This document shows positions 26,943-38,314 of a stretch of 64,000 bases of DNA, piece by piece. The stretch covers positions 4,851,001-4,915,000 of the forward strand of contig NZ_CP025113.1 in the NCBI RefSeq assembly GCF_002831585.1, in the 5' to 3' direction. Within the stretch, counting starts at the first letter, position 1. Each line of letters opens with the position of its first letter. Source of the DNA: Bradyrhizobium sp. SK17 (GTDB lineage: Bacteria; Pseudomonadota; Alphaproteobacteria; Rhizobiales; Xanthobacteraceae). The position numbers were made by a program, and so were the translations under genes. The notes beneath the pieces were generated by a model. That model saw only the letters and a list, made by a program, of their open reading frames with translations. It did no database searches and was not told the origin of the DNA.

Positions 26943-27848
26943 TCATCTGCCTGACGATCGCAAGGCGGTTTCGAACTCCCTGATGGCAAGCTGAAGCAAT
27001 GGAGGCACTCGCTTCTCCATTCGCGTCGCCATGAAGAAATTCGAATACACGCGGGGAATGCTTGGCGACAACGACCTCATCTCGCCGCGCAACACCCAGG
27101 CCTTTGCATAGTGTTCGGGAAGGTAGCTCAGATAGAGCCCGCTCAGAACCAGAATGGCCTGCGCCTCCATGCTTGAAACGCTGACGCGCGCGATCGCTTT
27201 CGGCACATGCTCCAGTTCGAGCATCCTCGCGTAGGGACGAACCACAAAGGCGTGACGTTCGACCGTTTCGCGCACGATCTCGGTCCTCCTGCGGCCGAAC
27301 AGCGGGTGGGCCGACCCGCAATAGAGCGAATGAACCTCTTGCCTGAGGGCAATGCACCGGATGCCCGGATAGCGACCGGGCTCGGGCAGGATGGCGAGAT
27401 CGAGTCCGCCGTTTCCAAGCTCCGAGATCAGGGATTCCGGCGATCGGACTTCGATGCGGACGATGACATCAGGCGCCTTTCGATTGAGCGCGGCGATGAC
27501 CCGATGAACCGGCATCTGCGGGTCGGTGATGGTGTTGTCGACCAGTCCCAGACGGATCGTCCCGGAGAGTCGCTTTTTCAGTGCACCGACGACGTTCTCA
27601 AACGACGTGAGCTCCTCGAAGATCTTCTTCGATTGCTCGAAGACGACCGACCCGCGATCGGTCAACCCAAATCCGCGCCGTCCCCGTTGGCACAGTGTGA
27701 AGCCGAAGCGCTCCTCAAGCGCCTTGATATGGAAGCTCACGGCGGATTGGCTGAGACCGAGCGCAACCTGCGCGCCCACAAACGACCGATGCTTGACGAC
27801 GGCATGAAACACGACAAGGGAAGCCAGGTCCGAGCTGGATGTCTTCAT
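26943..27848 (-). CDS. LysR-family transcriptional regulator
   Basis: 301 residues. The winged helix-turn-helix covers about residues 8-66 (SFVGAQVALGLSQSAVSFHIKALEERFG) and the periplasmic-binding-like effector domain runs from about 92 on. It is divergent from the DUF1989 gene with 159 bases between, the usual layout for a LysR regulator and its target. Base composition looks less GC-rich than that of neighbouring genes, which hints at acquisition; not measured. Confidence 0.9.
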   Translation of the reverse strand: MKTSSSDLASLVVFHAVVKHRSFVGAQVALGLSQSAVSFHIKALEERFGFTLCQRGRRGFGLTDRGSVVFEQSKKIFEELTSFENVVGALKKRLSGTIRLGLVDNTITDPQMPVHRVIAALNRKAPDVIVRIEVRSPESLISELGNGGLDLAILPEPGRYPGIRCIALRQEVHSLYCGSAHPLFGRRRTEIVRETVERHAFVVRPYARMLELEHVPKAIARVSVSSMEAQAILVLSGLYLSYLPEHYAKAWVLRGEMRSLSPSIPRVYSNFFMATRMEKRVPPLLQLAIREFETALRSSGR

Positions 27849-28007
27849 CGATACACCAATAATCCTGATGTGAAGATCACCATATCACTATTTTCCGGAG
27901 GTTGAATCGACGATCTGCTCACGGGTGGGCGATGTGCTGTTCGCGCATGCGGCCATCGCTCGCATGACGATGTCATTCACGCGGGTTCGTTTCCGGGAGA
28001 AAGCGCA

Positions 28008-28628
28008 ATGGGCAAGTTCGAATTGAAGGGCAAGACGATCGTCCGTCTGGAGACGGTCGAGGCGAAGGGCAGGTGGTCAGCCCGGCTCGATCGCGGGCAG
28101 AAGCTGACCCTGGTCGATTTGAAGGGGCACCAGGCGATCGATTTTCTCTGCTTCAGCGCGACGATGCCGCTCGACAGGATCAACCTCCCCAACACCGTCA
28201 AGCTCAACAAGTCGCTCTACATCACCAAAGGATCAAAGATTTATTCCGACCACGCACAGGTCATGATGTCGGTCGTTGAGGACACCTGCGGGTTTCACGA
28301 TACGCTGGCGGGATGCTGTAGCTGCGAGATCGACAGGGTCAGGTACGGCGTCGAGAAGCACGAAAGCTGTAGGACGAATTTCATCGCCGAGCTCGCCGGA
28401 TGGGCGCTCGGTCCGTCCGAGATCGTCTCGAACATCAACTTCTTCATGCGGGTGCCGTTTGACGACAGCGGCAAGATCGAGATTGCCGACAGCGTGTCGA
28501 AGCCTGGCGACTATGTGACACTGGTGGCGGAAATGCCCGTCATCGTCGTCATCTCCAACTGCCCGCAGACGGACAATCCCGCGGCTGGGTTTGCGCCGAC
28601 GCCCGTCGAGGTGAGCATATGGGAATGA
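28008..28628 (+). CDS. DUF1989 (urea carboxylase-associated) family protein
   Basis: 206 residues of the DUF1989 family, named for its neighbours near urea/guanidine carboxylase genes; members in cyanobacteria and pseudomonads form the two subunits of carboxyguanidine deiminase. Visible features: GHQAIDFLCF near 44-53, FHDTLAGCCSCEIDR near 97-111, NFFMRVPFD near 145-153 and SNCPQTDNPAAGF near 183-195, with the usual clustered cysteines. Here it stands alone: no second DUF1989 gene, no biotin carboxylase and no amidohydrolase lie nearby. The divergent LysR is its likely regulator. Substrate unknown. Confidence 0.82.
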   Translation: MGKFELKGKTIVRLETVEAKGRWSARLDRGQKLTLVDLKGHQAIDFLCFSATMPLDRINLPNTVKLNKSLYITKGSKIYSDHAQVMMSVVEDTCGFHDTLAGCCSCEIDRVRYGVEKHESCRTNFIAELAGWALGPSEIVSNINFFMRVPFDDSGKIEIADSVSKPGDYVTLVAEMPVIVVISNCPQTDNPAAGFAPTPVEVSIWE

Positions 28629-28668
28629 TGCGGAGTTGGATATCCCGTGTCGTTGGGAAGCGCGCGAT

Positions 28669-30531
<1,863 letters not shown>

Positions 30532-30639
30532 GCAGCGTTGTCACCGGACCCGCTGCCAAACGCAACCCGTCTGCTTGTAAAATCTCTCCGGGTCGCGGTC
30601 TCGAAAGCACGTTTGGGCTGCTCGGCAGCCCAATAACAC

Positions 30640-30816
30640 CTAATGGCGATCGTTTTCCCGTCGGCGCATCTCGTCGAGCAATTGCTGCAAGCGGGACGAA
30701 AGTGCGGGCTCAGGCCGCATGTTTTGCTGAAGCCGTTCACCCACGGCATCGCAGATGTAACGGCATGTCTTGTGATCAATCTGATCGGGATCGGTATCGA
30801 TCTGGGTCATTGTCAT
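30640..30816 (-). CDS. Small charged protein, 58 residues
   Basis: Predicted helical protein. I chose the ATG at 30816 (MTMTQIDTDPDQIDHK) over the frame opening at 30873. The core, AVGERLQQNMRPEPALSSRLQQLLDEM, resembles in pattern the NepR anti-sigma core (helix, short loop with acidic-Pro residues, helix), but no phyR or ecfG gene is adjacent and the match is loose. Unknown function. Confidence 0.55.
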   Translation of the reverse strand: MTMTQIDTDPDQIDHKTCRYICDAVGERLQQNMRPEPALSSRLQQLLDEMRRRENDRH

Positions 30817-30951
30817 GGCGCGTCTTTCGGCGAGTTCCACCTCGCGTGTTCGAGTCAACTCTCGCCATGACAAGTCGCGACCCCCGAATTTGGTTTCCGG
30901 TCCGCCTTGGTTTCGCCTTCGAGCCGTGCGCGGCAGTTCCCGAATGGCTTG

Positions 30952-30980
30952 AAAAAAGCCCCGGCGCGGGCGCCGGGGCT
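30952..30980 (-). terminator. Terminator of the Gly-Trp-His-rich protein gene
   Basis: A GC-rich stem (AGCCCCGGCGC with GCGCCGGGGCT, partly sharing the loop) followed on the minus strand by TTTTTT; a textbook intrinsic terminator 29 bases after the stop. Confidence 0.85.
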
Positions 30981-31008
30981 GAGCAAGTCAGGGGAGGTCG
31001 TGGGCAGA

Positions 31009-31278
31009 TCAGTAGCAGCGGTTGACCAGGCGCCAGCGGGGGCCCCATGGGGTCGGCACGACGCGCCGCACGTAGCAGCCGCCGCCGTAGCCATACCCGT
31101 AACCGCCATAGTAGGCGGGACCGCCGACCACGATGCGCGGGCCGCCCCACCAACCGTGGTGCCACCCACCGTGCCAGCCGCCATGCCAACCACCCCAGGC
31201 GGAAGCGGAGGTCGGGGCGAGCGCGGCCGCACCGAGCGAAATTGCAGCAACTGCGGCAAGCGAGATCTTGCGTAACAT
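31009..31278 (-). CDS. Small secreted Gly/Trp/His-rich protein
   Basis: 89 residues; signal peptide 1-27 (MLRKISLAAVAAISLG...ASA). The mature part begins with three GGWHGG-type units (WGGWHGGWHGGWHHGWWGG), then a Gly/Tyr-rich stretch and a C-terminus with two cysteines (GCYVRR...NRCY). The frame is open to 31368, but the ATG at 31278 has GGAG upstream. Proteins of this make-up are frequent in Bradyrhizobium; metal binding by the His/Trp run is possible. Confidence 0.8.
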   Translation of the reverse strand: MLRKISLAAVAAISLGAAALAPTSASAWGGWHGGWHGGWHHGWWGGPRIVVGGPAYYGGYGYGYGGGCYVRRVVPTPWGPRWRLVNRCY

Positions 31279-31624
31279 GATCGTCTCCTCGAACTGTGGG
31301 CGCGCGTGGCGCGCCGCGGTGACATCGTTTCCCGAGACGTCCTGTGAAGCTTGCGGATGGGTCAGCAAGGCGTCCGATCGATGCAGAGCCTAGGCGGCTA
31401 GAACTGAACGGCAGCGGCACGGCGCTGACAGAATGGGTTCACCTAGGTGAAATCGCGGTAAGTCGGCCGGGCCGGCGTCCGTCCGAACGCCTCCCAAACC
31501 GCGGGTTTCGTCGCGAAAATCCATCAAAACTAAAGGCTAACGCGTCACAGGGTCGCTTGCCGTTGCGCCATCGCGCCGATATAAGCCCCCGCAACTCCCA
31601 GCCACCGTTTACAAGGACGAAATC
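31279..31624. other. Divergent intergenic region before ndk
   Basis: 346 bases without a supported gene. It must hold the promoters for the secreted protein and for ndk. The only striking element is the 14-bp palindrome at 31438-31451, listed separately. Confidence 0.5.
31438..31451. promoter_or_regulatory. Perfect 14-bp palindrome upstream of ndk
   Basis: TTCACCTAGGTGAA is its own reverse complement and lies 174 bases before ndk. The half-site TTCACC/GGTGAA is shared with the palindrome at the iclR start (42837-42851). Candidate operator; the binding factor is unknown. Confidence 0.4.
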
Positions 31625-32047
31625 ATGGCGATTGAACGCACCTTTTCGATCATCAAGCCCGATGCCACCGAGCGCAACCTGACCGGCGCGGTGAACGCCG
31701 TGATCGAGAAGGCGGGCTTGCGGGTCGTGGCGCAGAAGCGCATCCAGATGACCCGCGGCCAGGCCGAGACCTTCTACGCCGTCCACAAGGCTCGCCCGTT
31801 CTTCGGCGAATTGGTCGACTTCATGACCTCGGGCCCGGTGGTGGTGCAGGTGCTGGAAGGCGAGGGTGCCATCCTGAAGTATCGCGACGTGATGGGCGCG
31901 ACCGATCCGTCGAAGGCGGCCGAGGGCACCATCCGCAAGCTCTATGCGAAGTCGATCGGCGAGAACTCGGTGCACGGCTCGGATGCGCCGGAGACCGCGG
32001 CGATCGAGATCGCGCAGTTCTTCGCCGGCAACGAGATCGTCGGCTAA
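31625..32047 (+). CDS. ndk: Nucleoside diphosphate kinase
   Basis: Transfers the gamma-phosphate from ATP to nucleoside diphosphates through a phosphohistidine. 140 residues. The family start [11 protein letters not shown] (4-14) and the active-site histidine in [10 protein letters not shown] (His117) are present, and it ends with the usual [12 protein letters not shown] tail. A hairpin with 12-bp arms follows at 32066. Confidence 0.97.
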   Translation: MAIERTFSIIKPDATERNLTGAVNAVIEKAGLRVVAQKRIQMTRGQAETFYAVHKARPFFGELVDFMTSGPVVVQVLEGEGAILKYRDVMGATDPSKAAEGTIRKLYAKSIGENSVHGSDAPETAAIEIAQFFAGNEIVG

Positions 32048-32065
32048 CGCCGAATTGTCGACAAT

Positions 32066-32092
32066 GGCATGGTCTCCGATGGAGACCGTGCC
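32066..32092 (+). terminator. Hairpin after ndk
   Basis: GGCATGGTCTCC (32066-32077) pairs with GGAGACCGTGCC (32081-32092), with one wobble and a GAT loop. No T-run follows, so it may weaken rather than stop readthrough into the next gene. Confidence 0.5.
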
Positions 32093-32158
32093 GAAAGAAA
32101 CTGGGGAGCGGCGGACGACCGCCGCCAGGGGCGGCCGCAAGGCCGAATAGGACTCGCT

Positions 32159-32998
32159 GTGGACTGGCTGTGGCAGATCTTTGATCCGGCGTACATCGGC
32201 GCGTTCTTCACCGAGTTCAAGAACGAGATGGCGACGCCGACCTTCTGGGTCGCCGTCGGCAAGATCATCTGGATCAACGTCCTGCTGTCGGGCGACAACG
32301 CGCTGGTGATCGCGCTCGCTTGCCGCGGGCTAGCGCCGCGCCAGCGCCTGTGGGGCATGATTCTCGGCGCCGCCGCGGCGGTGCTGCTGCGCGTCATCTT
32401 CACCGGCATCGTCGCCAGCCTGATGGAGCTTCCCTACCTGAAGCTGGTCGGGGGACTGGCGCTGATCGTGATCGCCGCCAAGCTCCTGGTGCCGGAGCAG
32501 GACGACGAGGACGGCGTGCAGGCGGCCTCGCATCTGTGGGCCGCGGTCCAGATCGTCGTGGTCGCCGACATCGTGATGAGCCTCGACAACGTGATCGCGG
32601 TCGCCGCCGCCGCCAATGGCAGCGTGCCGCTGCTGGTGCTCGGGCTTGCGATCAGCGTGCCCTTGATCGTGGCCGGCGCGGCGCTGATCATGGCGCTGCT
32701 CACCAAGCTGCCGATCCTGGTCTGGGCCGGTGCCGCATTGCTCGGCTGGATCGCGGGCGATGTCATCGCGACTGATCCGGCTGTGCACCCGAAGCTCGAT
32801 GCGCTGTTTGCCGGGCCACTCGGCGCCAAGCTCGATTCCTGGCTGACGTCGATCGGGATGTCGCCGCAATTCGCTCATGGCGGCAGCGGCGGCGAGATTT
32901 CGCTCGCCGTGCTCGGGATCGTCGTGGTGCTGGCCGTGGGATCGATCTGGCGCCGTCACGCGCTCCGCAAGGCCAAGCACGCCGCCAAGGCGGCGTGA
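32159..32998 (+). CDS. TerC-family integral membrane protein
   Basis: Membrane protein with seven or more helices, about 279 residues from the GTG at 32159 (VDWLWQIFDPAYIGAFF). The two TerC family motifs are clear: SGDNALVIAL and SLDNVIAVAAA, whose aspartates are thought to bind a metal ion. Relatives are linked to manganese efflux and tellurite resistance. An in-frame ATG at 32069 lies inside the hairpin after ndk and would add a hydrophilic extension unlike the family. The protein ends with a basic cytosolic tail. Confidence 0.85.
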   Translation: MDWLWQIFDPAYIGAFFTEFKNEMATPTFWVAVGKIIWINVLLSGDNALVIALACRGLAPRQRLWGMILGAAAAVLLRVIFTGIVASLMELPYLKLVGGLALIVIAAKLLVPEQDDEDGVQAASHLWAAVQIVVVADIVMSLDNVIAVAAAANGSVPLLVLGLAISVPLIVAGAALIMALLTKLPILVWAGAALLGWIAGDVIATDPAVHPKLDALFAGPLGAKLDSWLTSIGMSPQFAHGGSGGEISLAVLGIVVVLAVGSIWRRHALRKAKHAAKAA

Positions 32999-33005
32999 GC
33001 GAGAA

Positions 33006-33050
33006 GCGTTTTCGAGCCAAGTGGACGCCGGTTCGCGTCAAGAAAGCGCG
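33006..33050. repeat. 45-bp palindromic intergenic repeat, copy B
   Basis: Second copy of the element at 8616-8660, same length and orientation, beginning GCGTTTTCGAGC and ending AAGAAAGCGCG. It lies between the convergent ends of the terC-like and ppx genes. Confidence 0.72.
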
Positions 33051-33063
33051 CTGAAAAAGAGCC

Positions 33064-34566
33064 TCAGCGCCGCACGATCGAGCCGACGCGTCCGACCAGC
33101 CGCGCCAATTGCCTGAAGCGGCTGCCGACCCGGTCGGCGACCAGATCCACCATCCGATGCTCGAACACCAGCATCAGCTTGCGGCCCTGGGTGCGGAAAT
33201 GGGTCAACGGCAGCACGCCGGTGCGCGCCGCCGTGATCAGGTGCGCGACGCGGAACGCGGCGCCCAGCACACGTGCGCGCTCGTCCATTGCCGGCGTCAC
33301 CAGCGCGCGGATTTGCGGCGGCGGTTCGTTCTCCTCGCTGAGGCCGGCGTAGCGATAAAACACCGACAGCGCGACGAAGGCGCGGCCCTGATGCGTGATC
33401 GAGCCGAAATTGCCGTTCATGATCAGGCTGAGGGTTTCCTCGCCGCGATGATCGGGATGCACCCGCCAGCCGATATCGGAGAGCAGGCAGGCGACGTGCC
33501 GCAGCCTGCGGTCTTCCTCGGTCTCCCGCAGCCTGACGACGCGCACCAGCCGGTCGGTCCAGGAGGTCAGCTCCTGGGCGTGGCGGGCCGAGCGTGACAG
33601 CAATTCGTTGAGGTTCTGCGCGGCGCAGAGCAGGCCATCCTTGGCGCGCTCGGCCGGCGGCAGCATCTCGTAGAGCAGGCCTTCGCGCACGCCGAAAGTC
33701 GAGAACACGATGGTCTTCGGCTGCGCCACGCGGATGATGTATTCGAGCACGAGCGCGGCGTAGGCCAACAGCGGCCGCCGCGCGTCGGCGATCGATTCGA
33801 TGTTGGCGAGCATGTTGGTGGCCGCCAGCCGTCGCAGCCGCTGCGCAAAGTCGAGCGCGTCGACGGCCGGGATGGAATAGCCGTGCATGACCTTGAGCGG
33901 GTAGCCGCTCTGGATGATGTGGATCCGTGCCAGCGCGCGCCAGGTTCCGCCGACCGCGTAGAAGGTGCGGCCGCGGCCGGTCTTGAGCTGAGCGACGCCG
34001 AGCAGCTCGTTCTTGACGATGCGTTCGGCGCGCTTGAGCGACTTGTTCGAGAGGTCTTGCAGCGCGAGGCTGCCGAGCGGCAGCGTGACGCCGCTGCGCA
34101 CGCGGTTGCCCTTGACGTCGATCAGTTCGAGCGAGCCGCCGCCGAGATCGCCGACGATGCCGTTCGGATTATGTATGCCCGAGACGACGCCGAGCGCGGA
34201 CAGCTTCGCTTCACGCGGTCCGGTGAGAATCTCGATCTTGGCGCCGCAGATGCGCTCGGCCTGGGCGATGAAGTCCGGACCGTTCTTGGCATCGCGGCAG
34301 GCCGCGGTCGCGATCGCGTACACGCGGCCGACCTGTTGGATCTTGCACAGTGCGCGGAAACGCCGAAGCGCGGTGAGCGCCTTGTTCACCGCATCGGTCG
34401 CGAGCAGGCCGGTGCTCTGCACCTCGCGCCCGAGGCCGCACAGCGCCTTCTCGTTGAAGATGGTGATGAGGCTGCGCGCCATCGTCTCGTAGACCACGAG
34501 ACGAACCGAGTTCGAGCCGATATCGATCACAGCGACGCTGGAAGCGCGCTTCCGCGGCCGCTTCAC
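33064..34566 (-). CDS. ppx: Exopolyphosphatase Ppx/GppA family
   Basis: Hydrolyses inorganic polyphosphate from its ends, or pppGpp in the GppA branch. 500 residues. The ASKHA phosphate loops appear as VIDIGSNSVRLVVYE (about 14-28) and VGDLGGGSLELID (about 138-150); an HD-like helical C-terminal domain follows. It starts 13 bases after the ppk stop, an operon joining synthesis and breakdown of polyphosphate. Confidence 0.93.
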   Translation of the reverse strand: MKRPRKRASSVAVIDIGSNSVRLVVYETMARSLITIFNEKALCGLGREVQSTGLLATDAVNKALTALRRFRALCKIQQVGRVYAIATAACRDAKNGPDFIAQAERICGAKIEILTGPREAKLSALGVVSGIHNPNGIVGDLGGGSLELIDVKGNRVRSGVTLPLGSLALQDLSNKSLKRAERIVKNELLGVAQLKTGRGRTFYAVGGTWRALARIHIIQSGYPLKVMHGYSIPAVDALDFAQRLRRLAATNMLANIESIADARRPLLAYAALVLEYIIRVAQPKTIVFSTFGVREGLLYEMLPPAERAKDGLLCAAQNLNELLSRSARHAQELTSWTDRLVRVVRLRETEEDRRLRHVACLLSDIGWRVHPDHRGEETLSLIMNGNFGSITHQGRAFVALSVFYRYAGLSEENEPPPQIRALVTPAMDERARVLGAAFRVAHLITAARTGVLPLTHFRTQGRKLMLVFEHRMVDLVADRVGSRFRQLARLVGRVGSIVRR

Positions 34567-34578
34567 CGGTAGGCCCCC

Positions 34579-36783
34579 TTAAGACGATGGCTGCTGACGC
34601 TCGTTGCGACGCGTGAGACGGCGCGGTGAAGATTCCTTGAGAGACTTACCACGGCCGGACAGACTCGGATTTGTCATAAAATAGTCATGCAGATTGAAGG
34701 GCTCTTCGCCTTTCGCGGCCTTCATACGCGTTGACGATCCATCCGGCAACAATTGCCAGCTCTGCTCATTGTCCTTCAGGTTCGCGACCATGATCTGTTC
34801 GAGAACCTGCTGATGCACCGTGGGATTTTGCAGCGGACAGAGCACCTCGACGCGGCGGTCGAGGTTGCGCGGCATCATATCGGCGGACGAGATATACACA
34901 GCAGCTTTTGTGCTCGGCAGGCCCTGGCCCATGCCGAAGCAATAGATTCGGCCATGTTCCAGGAACCGGCCGATCACCGATTTGACGCGGATGTTCTCCG
35001 ACAATCCCGGAAGCCCGGGCCGCAGGCAGCAGATGCCACGCACCACGAGCTCGACCGAGACGCCTGCCTGCGATGCCTCATACAGCGCGTCGATGATATC
35101 GGGGTCGACCAGCGCATTCATCTTCATCCACACCGCGCCCGGCCGGCCGTGCTTGGCGTGGGCGATCTCGCCGTGGATGTGCTCGATGATCCGCTTGCGC
35201 AGCGTCAGCGGCGATACCGCCATCTTCTCGATGTCGCTCGGCTCGGCATAGCCGGTGATGTAGTTGAAGACACGCGCGACATCGCGGCCGATGATCTGAT
35301 CCGAGGTGAAGTAGGAGAGGTCGGTGTAGATGCGCGCGGTCACCGGATGGTAGTTGCCGGTGCCGGTGTGGATGTAGGTCGTGAGATTGCCGCCCTCGCG
35401 GCGCACCACCATCGACAGCTTGGCGTGCGTCTTGAGCTCGATGAAGCCGTAGACCACCTGCACGCCGGCGCGCTCGAGGTCGCGGGCCCAGCGGATATTG
35501 GCTTCCTCGTCGAAGCGCGCCTTCAGTTCGATCAGCGCGGTGACCGACTTGCCGGCTTCGGCGGCTTCGGCCAGCGCGCGCACGATCGGCGAGTTGTTCG
35601 AGGTGCGATAGAGCGTCTGCTTGATCGCGACCACGTCGGGATCGCGCGCCGCCTGTTGCAGGAACTGGACCACGACGTCGAAGGATTCGTAAGGGTGATG
35701 GACCACGAGGTCCTTCTGCCTGATCGCAGCGAAGATATCGCCGCCGTGGTCGCGTACGCGCTCGGGGTGGCGCGGCACATAGGGCGGGAATTCGAGGTCG
35801 GGGCGATTGAGGCGGGTGAGCTGTGACAGCTCGTTCATTGCCAGCACGCCGTCGACCAGGATCACTTCATCGTCCGCTGCCGACAATGCGTGTTGCACGA
35901 AGACGCGCAGCTCTTCGGGCATCGTGGCCTCGATCTCGAGCCGGATCACCGAGCCACGTCGGCGGCGCTTCAGCGCGGTCTCGAACAGGCGAACGAGGTC
36001 TTCCGCCTCTTCCTCGATTTCGAGTTCGGAGTCCCTGATGATGCGGAACGCGCCCTGGCCTTTGACCGTATAGCCGGGGAACAGGCGGCCGATGAACAGG
36101 CCGGTGGCCTGCTCGAGCGTGATCAGCCGGGCCGGTGCGCCTTCCTTGGTGGAGGGGATCCGGATGAAGCGGTCGATCTTGCCGGGCATGCGGATCAGCG
36201 CGTTCATCGCCTTGCCGTCGGAGATCCGCGACAATTGCAGCGCCACCGTGAAGCCGAGGTTCGGGATGAACGGGAACGGATGCGCGGGGTCGATCGCCAG
36301 CGGCGTCAGCAGCGGGAAGATGTTGTGGAGGAAGTGATCCTCAATCCAGGTGCGCTCGGACTTGGTGACGTCGCGTCCGTCGACCAGCTGGATGCCGACC
36401 TTGGAGAGGATATCCCGCAGGTCGCTCCAGATCGCCTGCTGGTCGGAGGCGAGCTGCGACACGGTCTTGTTGATCATCACGAGCTGCTCGGCCGGCAGCA
36501 GGCCATCCGGGCTGCGCTCGGCGATGCCCTCGCGGACCTGCGCCTTGATGCCGGCGACACGGACCATGAAGAATTCGTCGAGGTTGTTGGCCGAAATCGA
36601 CAGGAAGCGGACCCGCTCCAGCACCGGATGGCCGGTGTTGACCGATTCCTCGAGCACCCGGCGATTGAAATGCAGCCAGGAAAGCTCCCGGTTGATGAAG
36701 CGCTCCGGGCTGGTCGCGATCGCGGGGACGGGCGGGAGCTCCGCCTCTTTCTCTTTGATTTCAGGTGCTTGTGCCGAGTCCAT
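34579..36783 (-). CDS. ppk: Polyphosphate kinase 1
   Basis: Makes polyphosphate from ATP through a phosphohistidine. 734 residues from the ATG at 36783 (a TTG five codons upstream is also possible). The four PPK1 domains are recognisable: N-terminal [14 protein letters not shown] (about 28-41), the head domain, and two phospholipase-D-like C-terminal domains. The phosphorylated His is in ELKTHAKLS and the second conserved His in FLEHGRIY. A basic Ser-rich tail ends the protein. ppx is directly downstream. Confidence 0.95.
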   Translation of the reverse strand: MDSAQAPEIKEKEAELPPVPAIATSPERFINRELSWLHFNRRVLEESVNTGHPVLERVRFLSISANNLDEFFMVRVAGIKAQVREGIAERSPDGLLPAEQLVMINKTVSQLASDQQAIWSDLRDILSKVGIQLVDGRDVTKSERTWIEDHFLHNIFPLLTPLAIDPAHPFPFIPNLGFTVALQLSRISDGKAMNALIRMPGKIDRFIRIPSTKEGAPARLITLEQATGLFIGRLFPGYTVKGQGAFRIIRDSELEIEEEAEDLVRLFETALKRRRRGSVIRLEIEATMPEELRVFVQHALSAADDEVILVDGVLAMNELSQLTRLNRPDLEFPPYVPRHPERVRDHGGDIFAAIRQKDLVVHHPYESFDVVVQFLQQAARDPDVVAIKQTLYRTSNNSPIVRALAEAAEAGKSVTALIELKARFDEEANIRWARDLERAGVQVVYGFIELKTHAKLSMVVRREGGNLTTYIHTGTGNYHPVTARIYTDLSYFTSDQIIGRDVARVFNYITGYAEPSDIEKMAVSPLTLRKRIIEHIHGEIAHAKHGRPGAVWMKMNALVDPDIIDALYEASQAGVSVELVVRGICCLRPGLPGLSENIRVKSVIGRFLEHGRIYCFGMGQGLPSTKAAVYISSADMMPRNLDRRVEVLCPLQNPTVHQQVLEQIMVANLKDNEQSWQLLPDGSSTRMKAAKGEEPFNLHDYFMTNPSLSGRGKSLKESSPRRLTRRNERQQPSS

Positions 36784-36914
36784 CAAGTGCTGGTCCAATT
36801 CGGGGCAGGGGCCGGAGCGGTCTAGCCGAAGGCCGCGCCGACCATGTGATATTGCAATGACGTTTCGATGACATTGATGTTCCGCCAGCCTGCGCCGTCA
36901 AGCCGCGGCACGGC

Positions 36915-37592
36915 TCAGGCATCGCGCAATAGTTCGGCCGCCAACGCCCGTGTGACCGGCCGGCCGAGCCGCAGAGCCTCGGTATCGAGCAGCTCGACCG
37001 CCTTGCGGACAGCGGTATAGGACCGCTCGATCCGGTTGCAGAGGTAGCTGACCAGCGGTTCGTCCACGCTCATCTGGCGGTCGGCGCAGAATTTGACGAT
37101 CAGGCCGCGGAACAGCTGGTCGTCGGGCGGCAGCAAGGTCACCGTCGGCACCGCGCGCAGCCGCGACCGCAAGTCGCGCAATTCGACTTCGAACGCCGAG
37201 GGCGGTACGCGCGCCGTGATCAGCACGAAGGCGTCGTCCTGACGCGCGAGATTCATCAAATGAAACATTGCGCGTTCGTCGAAATCGCCCGGCCTCAAAT
37301 CCTCGACCACCAGCGCCCCGGTCGCCAGCGCCGTCGGCACCGCATCGGCGGTCAGGGCGTGCGCAGCGGTCGCGCGCGCACCCGCGCTGTCTGCCCAGAT
37401 CGCGGCGAGGTGGCTTTTGCCGGCGCCGTCCGGCCCCACCAGCAGCATGATTCGGTTCGGCCAGTCGGGCCAGCGATCGATCAGCGCCAATGCGGCTTCA
37501 TTGGCGGGCCCCTCGAGGAAATCGTCGCGGGTCAGCTTCTCCTCGTGCGGCAGTGCCAAGGCCAATTGACGAGGTTGAACGCTACCGGCCAC
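36915..37592 (-). CDS. hdaA: DnaA-related regulator Hda/HdaA
   Basis: AAA+ protein related to DnaA domain III; with the DNA clamp it stimulates ATP hydrolysis by DnaA and so prevents re-initiation of replication. 225 residues. The N-terminus has the clamp-binding pattern QLALALPHEEKL; Walker A is GPDGAGKSHL near 53-62 and Walker B-like VVEDL near 94-98. I chose the GTG at 37592, with GGAG 8 bases upstream, over a TTG at 37604. It lies 18 bases after the phosphatidyltransferase gene. Confidence 0.9.
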   Translation of the reverse strand: MAGSVQPRQLALALPHEEKLTRDDFLEGPANEAALALIDRWPDWPNRIMLLVGPDGAGKSHLAAIWADSAGARATAAHALTADAVPTALATGALVVEDLRPGDFDERAMFHLMNLARQDDAFVLITARVPPSAFEVELRDLRSRLRAVPTVTLLPPDDQLFRGLIVKFCADRQMSVDEPLVSYLCNRIERSYTAVRKAVELLDTEALRLGRPVTRALAAELLRDA

Positions 37593-37610
37593 GCAGATCT
37601 CCAAAGCAAA

Positions 37611-38153
37611 CTACCGAGCCTCGATCGTGCTCATGTGCCGCACCCACTCCACGAGATAGAGGGACACCGAACCCAAAGTAAAGATCGTGACCAGGCCCAT
37701 CAGGATCAGGTCGTAGGGGTGCGGCTGGAAGCCGAAACCGAGCGAGGCCAGCACCAAGGCGGCGAAGCCGACCTGCGCCACCGTGTTCAGCTTCGACACC
37801 ATCAACGGCTTCATCTCGACCGGCTTGTCGAACAACCATGACACAATCACGGCGGAGACGATCATGATGTCGCGCGACACCACGAGAATCACGATCCAGC
37901 GCGGCACCGCGCCCCAGATCCCGAGCGCGACATAGATCGACACCAGCAGCGCCTTGTCGGCGAGCGGGTCGAGCAGGGCGCCGAGCTCGCTTGTCATGTT
38001 GAAGCGCTTGGCGAGGAAGCCGTCGACGGCGTCGGAAACGCCAGCGATCACGAAGATCGCGAACGCGATCTCCATCTGGCTCGACACGATGGCCCAGACG
38101 ATCACCGGCACCAGGATGATGCGGCCAAGGGTAATGATGTTCGGAATGCTCAA
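37611..38153 (-). CDS. CDP-alcohol phosphatidyltransferase
   Basis: Integral membrane enzyme of phospholipid synthesis, most like PgsA (CDP-diacylglycerol to phosphatidylglycerol-phosphate). 180 residues with five or six helices. The CDP-binding motif DG-x2-A-x2-R-type is present as SDAVDGFLAKRF, with spaced GALLDPLADK aspartates downstream (about 40-66). The substrate alcohol cannot be fixed from sequence. It leads the minus-strand run pgsA-like, hdaA, ppk, ppx. Confidence 0.87.
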   Translation of the reverse strand: MSIPNIITLGRIILVPVIVWAIVSSQMEIAFAIFVIAGVSDAVDGFLAKRFNMTSELGALLDPLADKALLVSIYVALGIWGAVPRWIVILVVSRDIMIVSAVIVSWLFDKPVEMKPLMVSKLNTVAQVGFAALVLASLGFGFQPHPYDLILMGLVTIFTLGSVSLYLVEWVRHMSTIEAR

Positions 38154-38314
38154 CTTTGGATCGCTTCCCGGCTAGAAGCCTGATTTTACTCGATATCCGG
38201 CTCTTTTGCGTGGCGGCCGGGTGTTATCTACATAGTATCGCGGCGAGCTGGCCGCGAGCCATTGCGCGGGGGCGGAATTCCTCGTAACCAGCCCCTGATC
38301 ATCTGGAATTGGGC

